Positions 26,242-34,811 of a stretch of 64,000 bases of DNA are shown in pieces. The notes under the pieces are model-generated. The model saw nothing but the letters and a program-made list of their open reading frames with translations. It did no database searches and was not told the origin of the DNA. Source of the DNA: Flavobacterium suncheonense GH29-5 = DSM 17707 (GTDB taxonomy: Bacteria; Bacteroidota; Bacteroidia; Flavobacteriales; Flavobacteriaceae); the NCBI RefSeq assembly GCF_000430025.1, contig NZ_AUCZ01000008.1:62001-126000 (forward strand), given 5' to 3'. A program made the translations under genes and the position numbers. The first letter of the stretch is position 1, and the number at the start of each line of letters is the position of its first letter.

Positions 26242-28296
26242 ATGAAAAAGTACATTTATATAGCAGCAAGTTTATTTTTAGCAATAACGATGCAAGCACA
26301 AGACAGAACACAACCAAAACCAGGTCCGTCTCCGGCAGTAAATGTTGGCAAACCCACCACGTTCACCCTTAAAAACGGTTTAAAAGTTTTGGTGGTTGAA
26401 AATCACAAATTACCAAGAGTTTCCTACAACCTTACCATCGACTACGCTCCGTATGCAGAAGGTGATAAAAAAGGGGTAGCCGATTTAACCAGCGCCTTAA
26501 TCGGTAACGGTACCAAAAAAATGTCGAAAGACGCTTTTAACGAAGAAATTGACTTTTTAGGCGCAAACATCAACTTCAGTGCAGATGGTGCTTCGGCCAG
26601 CGGATTGTCTAAATATTCCGAAAGAATTTTAGAACTGATGGCAGACGGCGCTTTAAATCCTGTTTTCACCCAAGAGGAATTTGACAAAGAAAAAGCAAAA
26701 TTACTGGAAGGTTTAAAAGCACAGGAGAAAAGCGTTCAGTCGGTTGCGGGGCGCGTGGAAAACGTTTTGGCATTCGGCAAAAACCATCCAAGCGGAGAGT
26801 ACTTGAGCGAAGCCACCATCAACAATGTAACTTTAAACGACGTTAGCTTAAACTACAACACCTATTTCGTTCCGAGCAATGCTTACCTGGTGGTAGTGGG
26901 AGACGTTAAAGCGAAAGACGTTCAGAAAATAGTAGAAAAAGAGTTCGGCATGTGGAAAAAAGCTTCTGCTCCAGCTCTAACGTATACCGATCCTAAAAAC
27001 GTTCAGTACACTCAAATTAATTTCGTAGACATGCCTAACGCGGTACAATCTGAAATCGCTTTAGTGAACACTACGAATTTAAAAATGTCCGACAAAGATT
27101 ATTTTGCGGCAATTTTAGCCAACCAAATCCTTGGCGGCGGCGGGGAAGGCCGTTTGTTCATGAACTTACGTGAAAAACACGGATGGACATACGGTGCTTA
27201 TTCTTCCATCGGTGCGAACAAATACGTGAACAAATTCCGTTCGGGAGCTTCCGTTCGAAATGCGGTTACCGACAGTGCTGTTGTGGAATTCATGAACGAA
27301 CTGAAAAAAATCAGAACCGAGTTAGTATCAGCAGAAGAGTTGAAAAACGCGAAAGCCAAATACGTAGGAAACTTCGTGATGCAGATTCAGAAACCGGGAA
27401 CCATTGCACGTTACGCTTTAAACACGGAAACCCAAAAATTACCGGCTGATTTCTATGAAAACTACATCAAGAACATCAACGCGGTAACGCCGGAAGACAT
27501 TAAAGCAGTGGCAAACAAATATTTCTTAGCCGATAACACCCGTATCGTAATCGTTGGAAAAGCCTCTGAGGTGTTACCAAACTTAGAGAAAATGAGCGCT
27601 AAGGAGAAACTGCCGATTATGTATTTCGACAAATTCGGTAATCCGACAGAAAAACCAAAAGTAAGCATTCCGATTCCTGCCGGTGTAACGTCTAAAACCG
27701 TATTTGACAACTACATCAAAGCCATCGGTGGTGAAAAAGCCGTAAAAGCCGTAAAATCTGTAGTTACCATTTCTTCGGGAACCATTCAGGGCACTCCGGT
27801 TGAATTAACCAGCAAAGTTACGGCCGACAAAAAAATGGCTGTGGAAATGAAAGCTATGGGAATGTCGGTTATGAAACAGGTAATCGGTGACAAATCCGGT
27901 TATGCCGTTATGCAGGGACAACGAAAAGATTTCACCGCAGAAGAATTTAAAGAACAAAAAGAAGGCGCTGTTCCTTTTGAAGAGTTACTGTTGGCTTCCA
28001 ACCCTAACGCAAAACTGGAAAGCATCGAAAACATGAACGGTACAGACGTTTATGTGGTTAAAAACGGAAAAACAACGTACTACTACGATGTAAAAACCGG
28101 TTTAAAAACTGCCGAAGCTAAAGAAATGGAGCAAATGGGTCAGAAAGCGACTCAAACCACTTACTACAGCAACTACAAAGAGGTAAAAGGCATTAAAATT
28201 CCTCACGAAATCGATATGAACATCGGAATCGACCTTAAACTGATGACTACTGAGGTAAAAATCAATGAAGGTGTAACCGCTGAAGATTTTAAATAA
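26242..28296 (+). CDS. M16 family peptidase, non-catalytic subunit with C-terminal extension
   Basis: A 684-residue protein from ATG at 26,242 with a signal peptide (SLFLAITMQAQD). Two M16 domains are present but the HxxEH zinc motif is absent (the matching region reads GVADLTSALIGNGTKKM), and the glycine-rich loop LGGGGEGRLFMNLREKHGWTYGAYS of partner subunits is kept. The last 190 residues form an added domain, of the kind seen in outer-membrane-related Bacteroidota peptidases. It lies 19 bp after its catalytic partner. Confidence 0.9.
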   Translation: MKKYIYIAASLFLAITMQAQDRTQPKPGPSPAVNVGKPTTFTLKNGLKVLVVENHKLPRVSYNLTIDYAPYAEGDKKGVADLTSALIGNGTKKMSKDAFNEEIDFLGANINFSADGASASGLSKYSERILELMADGALNPVFTQEEFDKEKAKLLEGLKAQEKSVQSVAGRVENVLAFGKNHPSGEYLSEATINNVTLNDVSLNYNTYFVPSNAYLVVVGDVKAKDVQKIVEKEFGMWKKASAPALTYTDPKNVQYTQINFVDMPNAVQSEIALVNTTNLKMSDKDYFAAILANQILGGGGEGRLFMNLREKHGWTYGAYSSIGANKYVNKFRSGASVRNAVTDSAVVEFMNELKKIRTELVSAEELKNAKAKYVGNFVMQIQKPGTIARYALNTETQKLPADFYENYIKNINAVTPEDIKAVANKYFLADNTRIVIVGKASEVLPNLEKMSAKEKLPIMYFDKFGNPTEKPKVSIPIPAGVTSKTVFDNYIKAIGGEKAVKAVKSVVTISSGTIQGTPVELTSKVTADKKMAVEMKAMGMSVMKQVIGDKSGYAVMQGQRKDFTAEEFKEQKEGAVPFEELLLASNPNAKLESIENMNGTDVYVVKNGKTTYYYDVKTGLKTAEAKEMEQMGQKATQTTYYSNYKEVKGIKIPHEIDMNIGIDLKLMTTEVKINEGVTAEDFK

Positions 28297-28313
28297 GAGG
28301 TAGTAAATTTATT

Positions 28314-28347
28314 AAAAAGGCCGTCTGTAAAAGACGGCCTTTTTTTT
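28314..28347 (+). terminator. Strong terminator after the M16 pair
   Basis: AAAGGCCGTCT pairs perfectly with AGACGGCCTTT around a 5-nt loop, followed by a T-run. Confidence 0.92.
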
Positions 28348-28396
28348 GTCAACTGCTTTAAAAGTTTTGTTTTGAAGGAAAAATGGGAATGTTTTA

Positions 28397-28453
28397 ACCG
28401 CAGATTCGCAGATTATATTTTGAAAAACACTTTGTAATCTGCGAATCTGCGGT
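28397..28453. repeat. REP-like 19-bp inverted repeat
   Basis: ACCGCAGATTCGCAGATTA and TAATCTGCGAATCTGCGGT are perfect inverted complements 19 bp apart. The second word is identical to one at 13,441-13,459. Both copies lie between convergent genes. Confidence 0.85.
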
Positions 28454-28465
28454 ACTTAAGAGTTT

Positions 28466-29332
28466 TTATTTTTTAGCCGAAAGATAAACCCCGGATAAAA
28501 TAATCACGGCACCCAGTACCTGAATCATGGTCAGTACTTCGCCGTCTAAAAGCCCCCAGAAAATCGCCACCACCGGAAACAGATAGGCCGAAGAAGCTGC
28601 AAAAACCGGCGAGGTCATATGAATCAGTTTAAAGTACAACATGTTTGCGATTCCGGTACCAATAATCCCCAGTATACCGACAAACAACACCGAATGCTGC
28701 ACTTTCACTTCCTGCAGCTGACCAAAAAAGCCCGTAAAGCTCAAAATGACCAATGCCGGAACCGCCAGCAGCACAAAATTACCGGTGGTTATCGCCAAAG
28801 GATTGACATCCGAAAGGTACTTTTTGATGAAATTGACATTGAGCGCATAGCAGCAAGTTGCCACTACCACAAAAAGCGCATACCAATAATTCTGATCGGG
28901 ATTGTGGACGGCACCGCTTAAAATCAGGATCAAACTCCCCGCCAGACCAATCATCACCCCGATAAACTGACTGCGCTGAAAGGCCAGACCGAAAAAAGTC
29001 ACCCCTAAAATCAAAGCGTTTAACGGCGTCAGGGAATTCAGTATAGCACTGATGGAACTGTCAATTTCACTTTGGGCAATAGCAAACAAAAAGGCCGGTA
29101 CAAAAGTACCTGTAAACGCCGTCAGGGCAATGTATTTCCATTTTCCAAGCGAGATTTGGGTCAGACTTTTAAATCCGACGATGATAAGAAAGCAAAACGC
29201 GAACAACATCCGCAGCGATCCCAACTGTAGCGGCGTAAGTCCCACCAGCCCGCGTTTGATCAAAATAAACGAACTGCCCCAAATAAGAGCCAATACTGCC
29301 AATAAAAGCCATTTCAGTTGTCTGGATTCCAT
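28466..29332 (-). CDS. EamA/DMT-superfamily transporter
   Basis: A 288-residue protein with ten hydrophobic helices in two EamA repeats; the first begins LLLAVLALIWGSSFILIKRGL and the second near YALFVVVATCCYALNVNFIKKYL. DMT exporters carry metabolites such as amino acids; this one gives no hint of cargo. The start is ATG at 29,332 (MESRQLKW) rather than the upstream alternative. Confidence 0.88.
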   Translation of the reverse strand: MESRQLKWLLLAVLALIWGSSFILIKRGLVGLTPLQLGSLRMLFAFCFLIIVGFKSLTQISLGKWKYIALTAFTGTFVPAFLFAIAQSEIDSSISAILNSLTPLNALILGVTFFGLAFQRSQFIGVMIGLAGSLILILSGAVHNPDQNYWYALFVVVATCCYALNVNFIKKYLSDVNPLAITTGNFVLLAVPALVILSFTGFFGQLQEVKVQHSVLFVGILGIIGTGIANMLYFKLIHMTSPVFAASSAYLFPVVAIFWGLLDGEVLTMIQVLGAVIILSGVYLSAKK

Positions 29333-29443
29333 ACTTTTGTTTTGAAGTGTCAAAATTCTGTTATTTAAATGACAATCAGCTGTTTTTTTAGGTAATTTTG
29401 TGCTGCATTAGTTATTTTATTCTAAATCAAAACTGTAAACAAT

Positions 29444-29815
29444 ATGACTTTTTCAAAATCCTTATTGGTTTTAGCAGTAGCCGGAATCACGTTTTCAAGC
29501 TGCAAAAAAGAAGAAAAAACCACAGAAACTGCTGCTACAGAAGCTCCGGCACCTAAAAAAGAAATTGCCGCTACTGATTTGCAAACGGCCACTTTCGAAA
29601 TCGAAGGCATGACCTGCGCTATGGGCTGCGCCGCGACCATCGAGAAAAAATTAGCCGAAACCGAAGGCGTACAGGAAGCCAAAGTGGATTTCGACACCAA
29701 AACCGCCACCGTTTCTTTCGACAAAACGGTAAACAACCAGGAATCATTAACCAAAATCGTAGAAGGCATAGCCGACGGCAAAACCTACAAAGTAGCCAAC
29801 TACAAAAGCATCTGA
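29444..29815 (+). CDS. Heavy-metal-associated (HMA) domain lipoprotein
   Basis: A 123-residue lipoprotein: signal peptide with lipobox TFSSC (Cys near residue 18), a charged Ala/Thr/Glu linker, then one HMA domain (FEIEGMTCAMGCAATIEKKLAE). The metal site is CAMGC, with three residues between the cysteines instead of the usual two. This may change copper geometry. A periplasmic metal chaperone or scavenger role is likely. A TAATTTTG -7 type box lies at 29,393. Confidence 0.88.
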   Translation: MTFSKSLLVLAVAGITFSSCKKEEKTTETAATEAPAPKKEIAATDLQTATFEIEGMTCAMGCAATIEKKLAETEGVQEAKVDFDTKTATVSFDKTVNNQESLTKIVEGIADGKTYKVANYKSI

Positions 29816-29858
29816 ACTGCAAACCGAGCCACGGATTGCTGGCCCAGAATAAAGAAGG

Positions 29859-29889
29859 AATCCTAACTTTTGATGGTTAGGATTTTTTT
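29859..29889 (+). terminator. Terminator after the HMA gene
   Basis: AATCCTAAC pairs with GTTAGGATT around an 8-nt loop, followed by a T-run. Confidence 0.85.
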
Positions 29890-29904
29890 GATATGCTTTG
29901 TGGG

Positions 29905-29960
29905 CACGGATTGCAAATCCGCGCTATCGAACTGCTGACATGTCCGCGCTATCGGGTTAT
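29905..29960. repeat. Short dispersed-type repeat with TCCGCGCTATCG twice
   Basis: The word TCCGCGCTATCG occurs at about 29,923 and 29,945, with a CACGGATTG word also found at about 29,830. GC-rich compared with its surroundings, and non-coding. Looks like a chromosomal intergenic repeat. Confidence 0.55.
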
Positions 29961-30010
29961 TAGCTCTTTAAAATACTCGTATCATTAACTCTGATACATT
30001 ACCATCTTAG

Positions 30011-30355
30011 TTAAAACTTATAACTATCAGGAACACATACATTTCCCAAAGAATCTATCTTAACCTTTACTGAATTAGACGGCTTATATATTAAACTTTT
30101 ATTATTTAATTCATAGTAATTTATGGAATCTCTCAATTGGTTTAAAATAAATACTTTTTTGTTTGAAATACCAATAGCATTTTCTAAACCTCTTCCAGAA
30201 GAATTCCATTGTTTAAACAAAATTTCCATTTTATCTTTTGACAATATCACATTGTAAGTATTTCGTTCAATTCCCTGATTTAAAGTTTTAAATTCAAAAA
30301 TGTAAAAAATATCTTTTTTATATTTAAACAGATAGGCTTGTTCAAGTAAGGGCTA
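30011..30355 (-). pseudogene. C-terminal fragment of a host gene cut by the prophage
   Basis: The frame is open from 30,352 to the stop at 30,011 (about 114 codons) but has no ATG; it reads PLLEQAYLFKYKKDIFYIFEF and then the stretch around a GTG at 30,250. It stops being open at the point where phage sequence begins. The best reading is a host gene whose 5' part was separated by the integration. The family is not recognised. A short GTG-started ORF of 79 codons is the alternative. Confidence 0.55.
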
Positions 30356-30365
30356 TAAAATGAAT

Positions 30366-30445
30366 TGTACTAAATAAAAAAGGTCTAAAAAAGGTCGAAA
30401 CATCAATAAAATAAGGTCTTTCAAATGTTTTATTATAAAAAGGTC
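30366..30445. other. Putative left end with repeated AAGGTC transposase sites
   Basis: AAGGTC occurs four times in 67 bp (near 30,380, 30,391, 30,413 and 30,440), mostly inside longer words such as AAAAAGGTCGAAA. Mu-type transposases bind several repeated sites at each end. That these are the binding sites is inferred. Confidence 0.5.
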
Positions 30446-30466
30446 GAAAAATTAAAACGTCCATTT

Positions 30467-30539
30467 TACTTCCATTAACTACCATTCTACTTCCATTTTT
30501 AAACGCTTTAAAGGTTTGTTTTAAAGCATTACTTCCATT
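30467..30539. repeat. Three copies of TACTTCCATT near the phage left end
   Basis: Exact copies start at 30,467, 30,488 and 30,530; a partial ACCATT lies between the first two. Spacing of the first two is 21 bp, two helical turns. Could be further transposase or regulator sites. Confidence 0.6.
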
Positions 30540-30626
30540 AGACAGTACGAATATACCAAAAAGGTTAATTAAAGCCTTAAAATAAAGCGATTAAACGCAT
30601 TTTAAAAACCATTTAAACAGGTTTTC

Positions 30627-30653
30627 AATCCCTCCAATCGAGGGATTTTTTTG
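30627..30653 (+). terminator. Terminator facing into the phage
   Basis: AATCCCTC pairs with GAGGGATT around CAATC, followed by seven T on the plus strand. It would stop host transcription entering the early region; the minus strand has no U-tract here, so it does not serve the repressor. Confidence 0.75.
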
Positions 30654-30692
30654 TTTTAAACGGTAACGCTTTATTTTTTGAAATTTTAAAAA

Positions 30693-30727
30693 AGGTATGC
30701 AGTTAGGTATGCAATTAGGTATGCAAA
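30693..30727. repeat. AGGTATGCA iteron, three copies at 12-bp period
   Basis: AGGTATGCA starts at 30,693, 30,705 and 30,717, joined by GTT/ATT. It lies in the roughly 500-bp leader between the left end and the repressor, which has no gene. A protein-binding iteron is likely, function unknown. Confidence 0.7.
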
Positions 30728-30873
30728 AAGACTATTTTAATAGATAATATTTATATATATAATGCCATAAAATCGATAAAAAGGCATAAAAAAACGATAA
30801 TAAGTATAGGGATAATGCCCTTTTATTTTTACAATAAGTAAAAAATAAAAAGCTAAATACCAGTTAGTTATGT

Positions 30874-31575
30874 CTATTCAAGCCTTAAAACACCCACCAC
30901 AATTGCTATCTTATATATAGACGATTTACTAATTGGGAAAGGAGGATATTCTTTATTATCCGATCTGCATTCCAAATAATCGACATTATCAGCTATCGGG
31001 AATAATCTTTTTACCATTGGTCCCTGATCAGTATCTAAAACGTAAATCTTTCCCCATTGAAAGAATGAAGTATCGGTAACGGTCCTACAACCTAACAAAT
31101 CCCCGCTACTGTATTTCGGATACATACTGGAACCGCTAACCCTTATAATATATTCGACACCTCTTTGGGTAAACTCAGGTATAACATAGCCATCAATGAT
31201 ATCCTTTTCCAAAATCTGAACACTCCCGTTACCTATACCCGCCATTGCTTCTATAGGTATTAAAGGAATTATTGTTTTAGATTCTTGTATAAATGATTTT
31301 TCTGGTTCATTTTTCAGTATTTCATCTTCAATTTTTGAATCTGATTTTATCATTTCCCCAGTTCCTGTCAATAGCCATTCTGGATTTATAAATTCAAAGC
31401 GAGAAATTAAATTCTGTATAGGTGTTAAACCCGCATTTGTTCTTTTTTTACAGATTTCTGTAATTAAAGAAGTGCTTACTCCTATTTCATTTGCAAATCC
31501 TTTAGGCGTATGGATAATTTTTGCAGTTTTCAAATATTCATAAACCTCTAAAAATCTTATAGTTATATCATTCAT
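30874..31575 (-). CDS. Phage repressor, HTH plus S24/LexA-like peptidase
   Basis: A 233-residue cI-type repressor. An N-terminal helix-turn-helix (GFANEIGVSTSLITEICKKRTNAGLTPIQNLI, residues about 22-55) is followed by a linker and a C-terminal S24 domain: catalytic Ser in VSGSSMYPKYSSGD (near residue 147) and Lys in GPMVKRL (near 186). The AGIGNG segment resembles the self-cleavage site. It should keep lysogeny and be inactivated by RecA during DNA damage. Three palindromes matching one another lie upstream and inside the gene, so autoregulation is likely. Confidence 0.9.
   Translation of the reverse strand: MNDITIRFLEVYEYLKTAKIIHTPKGFANEIGVSTSLITEICKKRTNAGLTPIQNLISRFEFINPEWLLTGTGEMIKSDSKIEDEILKNEPEKSFIQESKTIIPLIPIEAMAGIGNGSVQILEKDIIDGYVIPEFTQRGVEYIIRVSGSSMYPKYSSGDLLGCRTVTDTSFFQWGKIYVLDTDQGPMVKRLFPIADNVDYLECRSDNKEYPPFPISKSSIYKIAIVVGVLRLE
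31448..31463. promoter_or_regulatory. Operator copy O3 inside the repressor gene
   Basis: TTACAGATTTCTGTAA is a perfect 16-bp palindrome and shares TACA-N6-TGTA with the two operators upstream. It lies within the repressor coding sequence. Confidence 0.6.
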
Positions 31576-31585
31576 TTTAAAAATA

Positions 31586-31601
31586 TTACAATTTTCTGTA
31601 A
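31586..31601. promoter_or_regulatory. Operator copy O2 before the repressor start
   Basis: TTACAATTTTCTGTAA, a palindrome with two mismatches, ends 11 bp from the repressor start codon. Its centre is 30 bp from O1. Confidence 0.6.
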
Positions 31602-31609
31602 AATATTTA

Positions 31610-31638
31610 TTGTAAATACAGATTTCTGTATATATTTG
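31610..31638 (+). promoter_or_regulatory. Early rightward promoter overlapped by operator O1
   Basis: TTG at 31,610 and TATATTTG at 31,631 with an 18-bp spacer form a Bacteroidota promoter for the early operon. The palindrome ATACAGATTTCTGTAT (31,616-31,631) fills the spacer and touches the -7 box, so repressor bound there would block it. Confidence 0.72.
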
Positions 31639-31663
31639 TATTAATCAAAATACAAATTAAACA

Positions 31664-31870
31664 ATGAGCAAACCTAAACAAAAAAAAGCAATATACAATG
31701 ATGATATCATCAAGGGCTTGATTCAGAAGTATGGCTTTAAAAGAGATTATATTTTAAAATCCATAAGAGGGGAGCGAACAGGTACATATCCTTTAATTAT
31801 TAAAGAGGAGTATCATAAACTCGACAGAGAGGCAAAAAAAGCTGTAAACAAAAAGATAAATGAATTGTAA
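31664..31870 (+). CDS. Small early DNA-binding-type protein (Ner/Cro position)
   Basis: A 68-residue, strongly basic protein (MSKPKQKKAIYNDDIIKGLIQKYGFKRDYILKSIRGERTG). IIKGLIQKYGFKRDYILKSIRG looks like a helix-turn-helix. It is the first gene of the rightward operon, the place of ner in Mu and cro in lambda, so a role as early repressor is likely. The family is not recognised. Confidence 0.65.
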   Translation: MSKPKQKKAIYNDDIIKGLIQKYGFKRDYILKSIRGERTGTYPLIIKEEYHKLDREAKKAVNKKINEL

Positions 31871-31893
31871 AAGTCTTTAAACTCTGTTTAAAC

Positions 31894-33888
31894 ATGTATC
31901 AATACCACAATAACACCCTTTCAATTCCGGCAAAGCTTCTTTATGAAGATTTATCATTGATGGCATACAGAACTTATATGTCTTATTGCCAGCGTGGAAA
32001 GCTGAAACGTACCAAAGAAGGTCGCGGAAAAGGCAACGAGGCATTTGTAGCTTTTGATAGCTTGGAACCAACGCATCAGGAAATCATCCGAAACGTTTTA
32101 GGCGATCCAGCTAAGGCCGGTAACATCATTTTTACAGACTATATCCGGGAGGATGCTGCCGCAGAAAAGTTTTTCAACGACTATACATTAGACAGCGGTG
32201 ATCCACTTCCGGAAAAGAACATTCGCGAGTACATCGCTAACGCTAAGATATTGAATGCTATTCAGTACATCCTTTCCTCTACTATGGGTAAAAGAAAAGC
32301 GTTAGGATCAAAGGTTAAGCCGTGGCCTAAAATTGTGGAAGTGGTTAAGGAATTGCCAAAGCATACTTACCCACACTCATTGCCTAATTCCGAAAAACGT
32401 TTGCGTGATCGTTATAACAAATATCTAAGTGAAGGTTATCAGACTTTGGTACATAGTGGATTTGGCCATAAAAACGCCGAGAAAATCAACGACAATGCCA
32501 AACATTGGGTATTAGCTAGATGGTCTGACAGAGTTAAAAAGTGTACCGGTTATGCTCAACTGCTAAAAGAATACAACCAAATGGCAGAAGACAACGACTG
32601 GAAACCTTTAAAATCAGAGCAATCGTTGATTAACTACTTAACTGATCCTAAAATCGAGCCACTTTGGTACGGATTCCGTTACGGAGAGCTGAAATCGAAA
32701 GAAAAGTATAGCTACCAGCAATCGACAAAACTTCCTAGCCTTCGCGATTCGCTTTGGTATTCCGACGGTACGAAACTGAACTACTACTACCAGGATGAAA
32801 ACGGAAAAATGCAGACATGCCAGGTATATGAAGTTTTTGATACTTACAGTGAGGTTTTCTTAGGCTATCACATTAGCAATACAGAGGATTTTGAAGCACA
32901 ATATCAAGCGTATAAAATGGCTTTACAAATTGCCGGCCACAAACCTTACGAAATCAAATTTGATAACCAAGGAGGTACTAAAAAACTGGAAGCGCAAAGC
33001 TTTTTAGGCAAACTGGCAAGGCTAACAACCCGAACAGCTCCTTACAATGGTAAATCCAAAACGATTGAGAATGCTTTCGGACGCTTCCAACAGGAATATT
33101 TAAAACAAGATTGGTTTTTTACCGGGATGAACATTCAAACGAAAAAAACTGAAAGCAAAGCAAACATGGAATTCATCTTGGCTAATAAATCCAGTCTTCC
33201 AATGCTTGAACAGGTAAAAGAAGTTTATAAAATGAGACGTCAGCAATGGAATGAAGGTCTGCACTCTAAAACCGGAAAGCCACGTATAGAAATGTACCTA
33301 AACTCTGTAAACCCGGCAACAGCAGAAGTGAACATTTGGGATATGATTGATATGTTTTGGATTCAGAGAGATTTACCGGTTACCTGTACACCTTATGGAA
33401 TTGGTTTCACTCACAAAGGTCAGGATTACAATTATATGGTTAACAATGAAGACAGAATGCCGGATATTGAATGGTTACGTAACAACATAGATAAAAAGTT
33501 TGTTGTGAAATATGATCCGGACGATATGACTTTGATTCAGCTTTACGAAAACACACCGCTTGGATTAAGAAGAGTAACCACAGCAGAGATTAAAGTCGAG
33601 ATACACAGAGGCCGTCAGGAACAGGAGGAATGGGAAGCATCATTTATCAAGCAAGTTGAAAATGAAAATAAGCGAGTTCGCATCCAGGCACGAGATAAAA
33701 TGGATGAAATCCTTGCAGCTCACAATATGAGACCTGAGGACTACGGATTAAACAGTCCGGCTTTGAAAGGTATTGAAACCTCGAGAGGCAAAAAGCAAAA
33801 AACCGACATCGGACAAATTCAAAAGAAAGAATCTAATGCGGTTTTCGCTGGAGACGCAGATGAATATGACATCTACGACAATATGTAA
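31894..33888 (+). CDS. MuA-like DDE transposase
   Basis: A 664-residue transposase/integrase. The RNase H-like core has the three acidic residues in YSDGTKLNYYY (D, near residue 290), IKFDNQGGTKK (D, near 357) and KTIENAFGRFQ (E, near 392). The N-terminal part (LLYEDLSLMAYRTYMSYCQRGKL) is DNA-binding and a Mu-type beta-barrel domain follows the core. It cuts and joins the phage ends in integration and replicative transposition. The C-terminal helical end would contact the MuB-like ATPase. Full length. Confidence 0.93.
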   Translation: MYQYHNNTLSIPAKLLYEDLSLMAYRTYMSYCQRGKLKRTKEGRGKGNEAFVAFDSLEPTHQEIIRNVLGDPAKAGNIIFTDYIREDAAAEKFFNDYTLDSGDPLPEKNIREYIANAKILNAIQYILSSTMGKRKALGSKVKPWPKIVEVVKELPKHTYPHSLPNSEKRLRDRYNKYLSEGYQTLVHSGFGHKNAEKINDNAKHWVLARWSDRVKKCTGYAQLLKEYNQMAEDNDWKPLKSEQSLINYLTDPKIEPLWYGFRYGELKSKEKYSYQQSTKLPSLRDSLWYSDGTKLNYYYQDENGKMQTCQVYEVFDTYSEVFLGYHISNTEDFEAQYQAYKMALQIAGHKPYEIKFDNQGGTKKLEAQSFLGKLARLTTRTAPYNGKSKTIENAFGRFQQEYLKQDWFFTGMNIQTKKTESKANMEFILANKSSLPMLEQVKEVYKMRRQQWNEGLHSKTGKPRIEMYLNSVNPATAEVNIWDMIDMFWIQRDLPVTCTPYGIGFTHKGQDYNYMVNNEDRMPDIEWLRNNIDKKFVVKYDPDDMTLIQLYENTPLGLRRVTTAEIKVEIHRGRQEQEEWEASFIKQVENENKRVRIQARDKMDEILAAHNMRPEDYGLNSPALKGIETSRGKKQKTDIGQIQKKESNAVFAGDADEYDIYDNM

Positions 33889-33941
33889 CTAACCTTCCGA
33901 TGATTCCCCAATCAGTATCGGAGCTAATATGAAGCAAAATT

Positions 33942-34811
33942 ATGAATACAGAACAAAAACAACAAATTACCGAGAGCCTAAGATTATTTTGCAGCCAAAA
34001 AGGCTCTCAAAACAAAGCGGCCAATTCATTGAAAGGAGTTAGCGCCGGAACCATCAGCCAAATCTTAAACGGAAAGACCGATTTAATTGCTGACGAAATG
34101 TGGAGAAACATTGAAGCTCAGTTAAAGCCTACATCATCCAAAGAATGGCAAACAGTTGAAACGAGAGACTTCAAAACCTTAAACAGACTGTTTTCAGATG
34201 CACAACAGCATAGCAATGTTTTCGCAGTTGTTGGCGATGCCGGAAGTGGTAAAAGCAAAACCATTGAAATCTATTCCCAAAACAATGAGAACGTATTCAA
34301 ATTAAGCTGCTCAGAGTTTTGGAACAAAAAATATTTCTTACAAGAGCTACTTCAAAGCATGGGACGTGATTATTCAGGCTTGACAGTTGCCGAAATGATG
34401 CACGAATCAGTGATGCAAATTTTAAAGCGAGAGGATCCTGTCATTGTTTTAGATGAGGCAGATAAATTGACAGATCAGGTCCTTTATTTCTTCATCACAT
34501 TATACAACAAACTGGAAGACAACTGCGGTATTGTTCTTTGTGCTACCGACCACTTGGAAAAACGCATCAAAAGAGGTCTTAAAATCAACAAAAAAGGTTA
34601 CAAGGAGATTTATTCACGCATCGGAAGAAAGTTCATTGAATTAAACGGTGTAGGCTTCACAGACGTTACTCAAATCTGTTTAGCAAACGGAATCGAAGAC
34701 AAAGCAGAAATTAAAAAGGTTTGGGATGATTGCGAGTGTGATTTGAGACGAGTAAAACGAAAAATACACGCCTTAAAGCAAAAACAATATGCAACAACCC
34801 AAGAAGATTAA
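33942..34811 (+). CDS. MuB-like AAA ATPase, target selection
   Basis: A 289-residue ATPase with an N-terminal helix-turn-helix (AANSLKGVSAGTISQILNGKT) and the AAA core: Walker A VVGDAGSGKSKT (near residue 96) and Walker B VIVLDEADKL (near residue 170). In Mu, MuB binds target DNA and activates MuA. It lies 53 bp after the transposase gene and overlaps the next ATPase gene by 23 bp. Confidence 0.92.
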   Translation: MNTEQKQQITESLRLFCSQKGSQNKAANSLKGVSAGTISQILNGKTDLIADEMWRNIEAQLKPTSSKEWQTVETRDFKTLNRLFSDAQQHSNVFAVVGDAGSGKSKTIEIYSQNNENVFKLSCSEFWNKKYFLQELLQSMGRDYSGLTVAEMMHESVMQILKREDPVIVLDEADKLTDQVLYFFITLYNKLEDNCGIVLCATDHLEKRIKRGLKINKKGYKEIYSRIGRKFIELNGVGFTDVTQICLANGIEDKAEIKKVWDDCECDLRRVKRKIHALKQKQYATTQED

